A stretch of DNA of 64,000 nucleotides from Strix aluco (Eukaryota > Chordata > Aves > Strigiformes > Strigidae): the NCBI RefSeq assembly GCF_031877795.1, contig NC_133971.1:95956154-96020153 (forward strand), read 5' to 3'. A program made the position numbers and the translations under genes. Numbering within the stretch: position 1 is the stretch's first letter; each line of letters opens with the position of its first letter. The notes below the pieces were generated by a model. The model did not search any database and had not been told where the DNA came from. It saw only the letters and a program-made list of their open reading frames with translations. This document shows, piece after piece, positions 59,860 through 64,000 of the stretch.

Positions 59860-60420
59860 AGAAACTGCTACAACGTGATGGAGCCTTAAATTACTGGAGT
59901 CGTTGCTGATGAAACTATTACACATGTAAATAAATTGTCACAGAGAACCACTCGCAAGAAATTCTTCACATCCAGACGGTAACTTTATAAAGCCAAAATA
60001 ACCAGTAGGTATTAATCAGTAGTTGAGGTCTGCAAATATTTGCTTGTTTCCATAGCGATCGGTAAGCCCACATACAAAAAAATACCTTTTCCCACATACG
60101 TTATCATCACTTCCTAATAATATAATCATAAAACCATTTCTCAGGCAAGGCTGAGAGGAGAATAAACACCATTAATTAACAGATTTATAAACTAGTGGAG
60201 GAGGAGGTGGCAAATGAGGAATTGAGTGTAAAATGCATATATGAGCAGAAGATGATGGTTTGGGCCTTTTTCATTTCTCGAGGAAACTTCACAATCTCTT
60301 AATTATCTCACAAAATACTATCTGTCTTTTTCCAAAAATAAAACTTCTGACAACTGTTCAAACCACGCCGCACTCTCACCCACAAAACACACATTTAAGT
60401 AAAAATATAAAGCCATGGCT
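59860..60420. promoter_or_regulatory. Candidate conserved non-coding element
   Basis: Unique AT-rich, CpG-poor sequence. A gtttccatagcgat word at 60046-60059 resembles an RFX X-box with two mismatched half-site bases. CACCATTAATTAACAG and TTAATTATCTC homeodomain words lie further on. No repeat or coding explanation was found. Confidence 0.38.
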
Positions 60421-63400
60421 GTGAAGTGTCAGAGTAATTTATTTGAAGTAGAAAAGTGAGACTTTTGGCATCGCTCTCGAAATCAGCCGAGAAGTTCTCT
60501 CCCAAAGAGGGATGCTGCGGAGCGGCTTGTCTGGAGCTACAGGGAACGCGGCGCATTACAAAAGAGTGACATTTGGCCAGCTAGTAAATTAGTAATGTAA
60601 TTTGCACAGCGCATACAGGATTGCACGCAGGAACAACAGTTGTCTTAAATAATCAGTCCTGTGAACGACAGGCTCCTGGTTACAACGCAGCTTCTGTTTC
60701 CCAGCACAGCCAGCCAGACCGTTGCACCATTGGATGGGGGTTTTTTTTGATTTTTCTGACAGGGCTGGTTTATTTAGGCACACACACATAAGTGCATACA
60801 TGCATGTGTTTGTGTGGGGGCAAATGTAGAAACTGGAAAGCAATTAAAAAATAGCAAGGAAGAAATTTCGTTTAGCGTGCTGCCTGACAATCGCTAATTG
60901 AATGTACTCTGAAAATAAAACCTGGCCCCAGGAAATATCCTCCTTGAGTTTACGTCTAAATGATGCCCAACCTGCGCCTTTTCCAAAACTGGCCCAGGAG
61001 CTGGTGTGACCCCGACACCTCAGATGCCAGAATAAAAGATTTTTAAAGGCCATTTTCCAAGACTAGAAGTCCAGCCTGCTCAAGATGTTTCATACTCAAC
61101 AACTAGAAACGGAGCATCCAAACCCAAAGTGATTTTTGGAAGTAAGTCTGGTATTGTTCATTCCTCGTTCAATATGAGGATTTAAAGTCGTTAAAAGATA
61201 AACTGACTTTTGGCTATAAAGGTAAAGAGTAGTAGCAAAGTTTTAAGACTTTCTTTGCTTTATAAGGACCAGCAGGACCCAGAGGATTCAGCTCTGAGAG
61301 TCTGCAGGGATAAAAGCACATATTGCTGCTGCTGCAACCATGGAAGAGAAGCCATTCTCAGGGCATGGTCCTCATGACCACCACTGCATTGCATAACAAA
61401 AAAAGAAACACCAACGTCTTGCAGAAACAGGCTATTGTTTAGCACCTGCCCTTTGCACCAAACCCCAGGTCTCGCTCTTGGTGTGTATCCACAGCTACTT
61501 CACGGCATTTAGCAAAGCTACAACTGATTTAACATCACCGTAAACTAGACACGTGTTTGGCCCAACATCTACTGTTCATTAGCCCTGCGTACGCTGAGCT
61601 TCACCTTCCCGTGGTGCTCCTTATCCTCACCAGGTCAGGTCCGGTGCACTTAACATAGTGCTAGAATTATCTTAGGAGACCTTTGAGGACTTTTTCTCAT
61701 TTTATATGGCAATAGGCTACCAAGTCACATAAACGGCAATAAAAAAATGAAGGCGTAAGTCTCAGCCGAAATAGTCATCTTTTTTCTATTTTTAATATTG
61801 TTGACATTCTTAATGAAGAACTGAGAAAGAAAATATTTCCACACACTCCTACTGATGGAAGCTCAAATCAGATATTGCTGATTTATTTTTCAGTTTCTCC
61901 AAATGCTCCATTTCATCTTTGGGAGGATGAAATGCGTTTTCAAGACACAGGACTAATGTTAGGCAGCATTATTTAGACAAAGAAGGCCCAAACCAGGTGG
62001 ATCTTAAAAACTGAAGAGAGTGTCTACACAATTGAACCTCCAAATATCCATTCATTGTGCCTTGTTACAGGTAGGCATCACCCCAGCATCGCGGGGGAGT
62101 CCTCTGAAGGGATTGAAAATGCTTGAGAATTAATACATTGTTGTTGGCAAGATGATGTCCTGAAATGTATGTGGAAATGAGAAATAGTGGAGACCTATTA
62201 TGTCATTCCGCAGTCATTTTTGTAAACAATGAGAACTGCCACAAGCTGATGAATTCAGGGAGTCCCCTCAGTGATACCCACTGAACAATGGACGCAAATC
62301 CCCTTCTCCTCATTTCCTGAGTGTACAGGGCCGAGTTCTACCTGACAATAAATATCACCAGCCCATTGTGCCCTTCACTCTGTCCTACCTTTTGTGCAAG
62401 TAGGAAGCCTGTACTTGGAGTGTGTTGGTCTCCAAAGAATAAAGGCGTAAACTTTATTTTAAAAAATAAGTAATCGGTTCTTTTTGGAAGTACTGTAAGA
62501 CAAAAACACAACTTGAAAATGTACTCAATAAAGCTGCTGAAAAAAATCAACAAAAAAAACTTTGGAAAGAGGCTACTGACTAACAAAAATCACTCCATCT
62601 GAAAATATGAAATGCATTTTAGAGGGTTTTCTATAAATAAATAAAAAAACCTCAAGTCCTAAAATCTAGCTTTTTTTCCAAGAAGAGATAAAGAATAGGC
62701 ATCACAACACTCAGAGGTACACGGATCTTTCAAAAATGTTGTGAATTTTTTTAAGCTGCTTCCAGCATTTCAACAGCAGCCCGGGGGGGCCGAGTGGACA
62801 CGCCACCTCCTGAATAAGGACATCTCACCTCCAGCTGTTCTTCCAGAGACCTTGGGGTGCTTCACAAGCGCAGACACCAATGCCATTGGCTTTCCAGAGG
62901 GAAAAGAAGGCAAAGAGTTTACATAACCGATGAATGAAAGACATGAAAAGACAAGCAGATCCTTCCCACTTGGTTATACTGTCTTTACTGTCAGATATTC
63001 CACAGAATAAGAGGATGTCGTAGCCAGTCTGGTATCCTGCAAAAGCCCTAGTCAAGATCAACACCTCAATATGCTAGGCAGAGCACAAAGGTAAAGGAAG
63101 ACATCATAATGTCAATCAACTCCCGTTGCCTAAATAGCCAGAAGATGGAAGAAACTCACATGGCAAGATAAACGCCAAGCCCTGAACCTCATGTCACCCC
63201 TGAGCCATTGAGTCCTTGCGTTCGGAGATCTGGTGACAGTCAAAACAGCCTAATGACCTGCAGGAACCTGAACCAGGCGCTCATCAACACCAGCCTTCCC
63301 ACCAGCACATGGCCAGAGCCGCTCAACGCAGGAACCGTCAAGCGCCAGCCCCTTGCCCCTCTGCGGGAGGAGAAACTCATCTTCAGGAGGCATCGCTGCA

Positions 63401-64000
63401 TCCTTAGTCTGCAAAGGCAGCGAGATATTAGAGCAAAGAGTGGCACGGGAGAAAAAATAGACTGCTTGAATCCTAAGCAACTGGCTCTTAGGAGGTTTAT
63501 TATTTTCTTTTTAAACCGCTCTGATTTCAGCGCCAGTGGCAGTGCCAGATTGGTAGCCCTGGAGACTGGAGCCTGCTCGGGGATAGGTACCGCACGGCGC
63601 GCAGCCCTTCTCGCTGCCGCTGCCCTTGCCAATAGACCTCAAATCTAACCCACAGGGACCACGTACGGGCAGCTGGGATCAGCTCAGGGCTGGCTGGCCC
63701 TCTGCTCCTCTCCAGCGCCCGCGGGGGCTGTTGGAAAGGGCCTTGGGCTGGGGGTGAGGGCACACCGACGAGGTGGCTGGGCAAGCGGCGCCCGGACCAC
63801 GCTGCCACGTGAAGGGCAGCTCGGACTGTCAGCTTGCTGAGGAGGAGGGATATGTAAATCCCGCTCACTGCCCTGGTGAGCAGACACCCAGGCTTAGGAT
63901 TTTTAGAACAAATTTTAGAATTTCCACGGCTCCGGCAACATTCCATCTGAAATGAGGAGGGGAGTGTCGATGTCCCCTCGTACCAGAATGCCCATGGCAG
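60421..64000. other. Non-coding sequence, no gene recognised
   Basis: AT-rich and CpG-poor for most of 60,840-62,760, with many TAAA/ATTA words; 61,690-61,930 and 62,110-62,240 look enhancer-like but are not distinctive. GC and CpG rise from 63,200, with opposed open frames (63208-63648 plus, 63240-63632 minus) that have no domain. No transposon or RNA gene was identified. Confidence 0.42.

Noticed and set aside
1..64000. tRNA, snRNA or microRNA genes
   Set aside because: No A-box/B-box pair with cloverleaf potential and no familiar snRNA core was found by eye. Hairpin microRNAs cannot be excluded without folding software.

Overview
This window looks like a piece of a bird nuclear genome. 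The main evidence is at least six fragments of CR1, the dominant LINE of birds and other reptiles. Several keep the typical CR1 3' end (a block resembling 'ggacctcaaggatcatctggttcaac' split across strands, then short ATTCTGTGA/ATTCTATG-type repeats). There are no Alu, L1, bacterial or plant hallmarks. Three CR1 copies (30648-31049, 33392-33709, 41857-42018) belong to one subfamily and are about 97% alike by eye, so they are fairly young. The sequence does not fix the bird order.

I found no protein-coding exon I can defend. Open frames are scattered over both strands, mostly in GC-rich patches. They lack recognisable domains, and the longer ones are explained by base composition, by CR1 sequence or by a 21-bp repeat whose period is a multiple of three. 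The window is best read as a gene desert, or the inside of a very long intron or regulatory domain.

Layout. 1-7.4 kb: unique sequence around a 750-bp minisatellite of diverged 21-bp units (2537-3293) with higher-order order. 7.4-12 kb: a CR1 stub, a 42-bp tandem duplication, a 16-G run, and a reverse-oriented CR1 carrying a greatly expanded 3' tail array (11299-11515). 12-19 kb: a 290-310 bp module present twice in direct orientation (15519-15805 and 17147-17456), each copy with the same small ORF, plus an ancient MIR-like SINE. 19-30 kb: AT-rich, low-CpG tracts that look like conserved non-coding elements, a near-perfect RFX X-box (25997-26010), a fossil non-CR1 reverse transcriptase fragment (27971-28180) and the best enhancer candidate (29240-30070). 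30-42 kb: the young CR1 cluster and a 74-bp tandem duplication. 42-64 kb: more candidate conserved elements (43.1, 45.1, 47.3, 52.7, 54.9, 59.9 kb), a 192-codon open frame at 48.2-48.8 kb of unknown meaning, and MIR-like remnants near 57 kb.

Taken together, many AT-rich tracts carrying octamer, homeodomain and X-box motifs, with no exons between them, fit a long-range regulatory landscape of a developmental gene lying outside the window. That reading is an inference; a multi-species alignment would decide it. All repeat boundaries are by eye, to about 5-10 bp.
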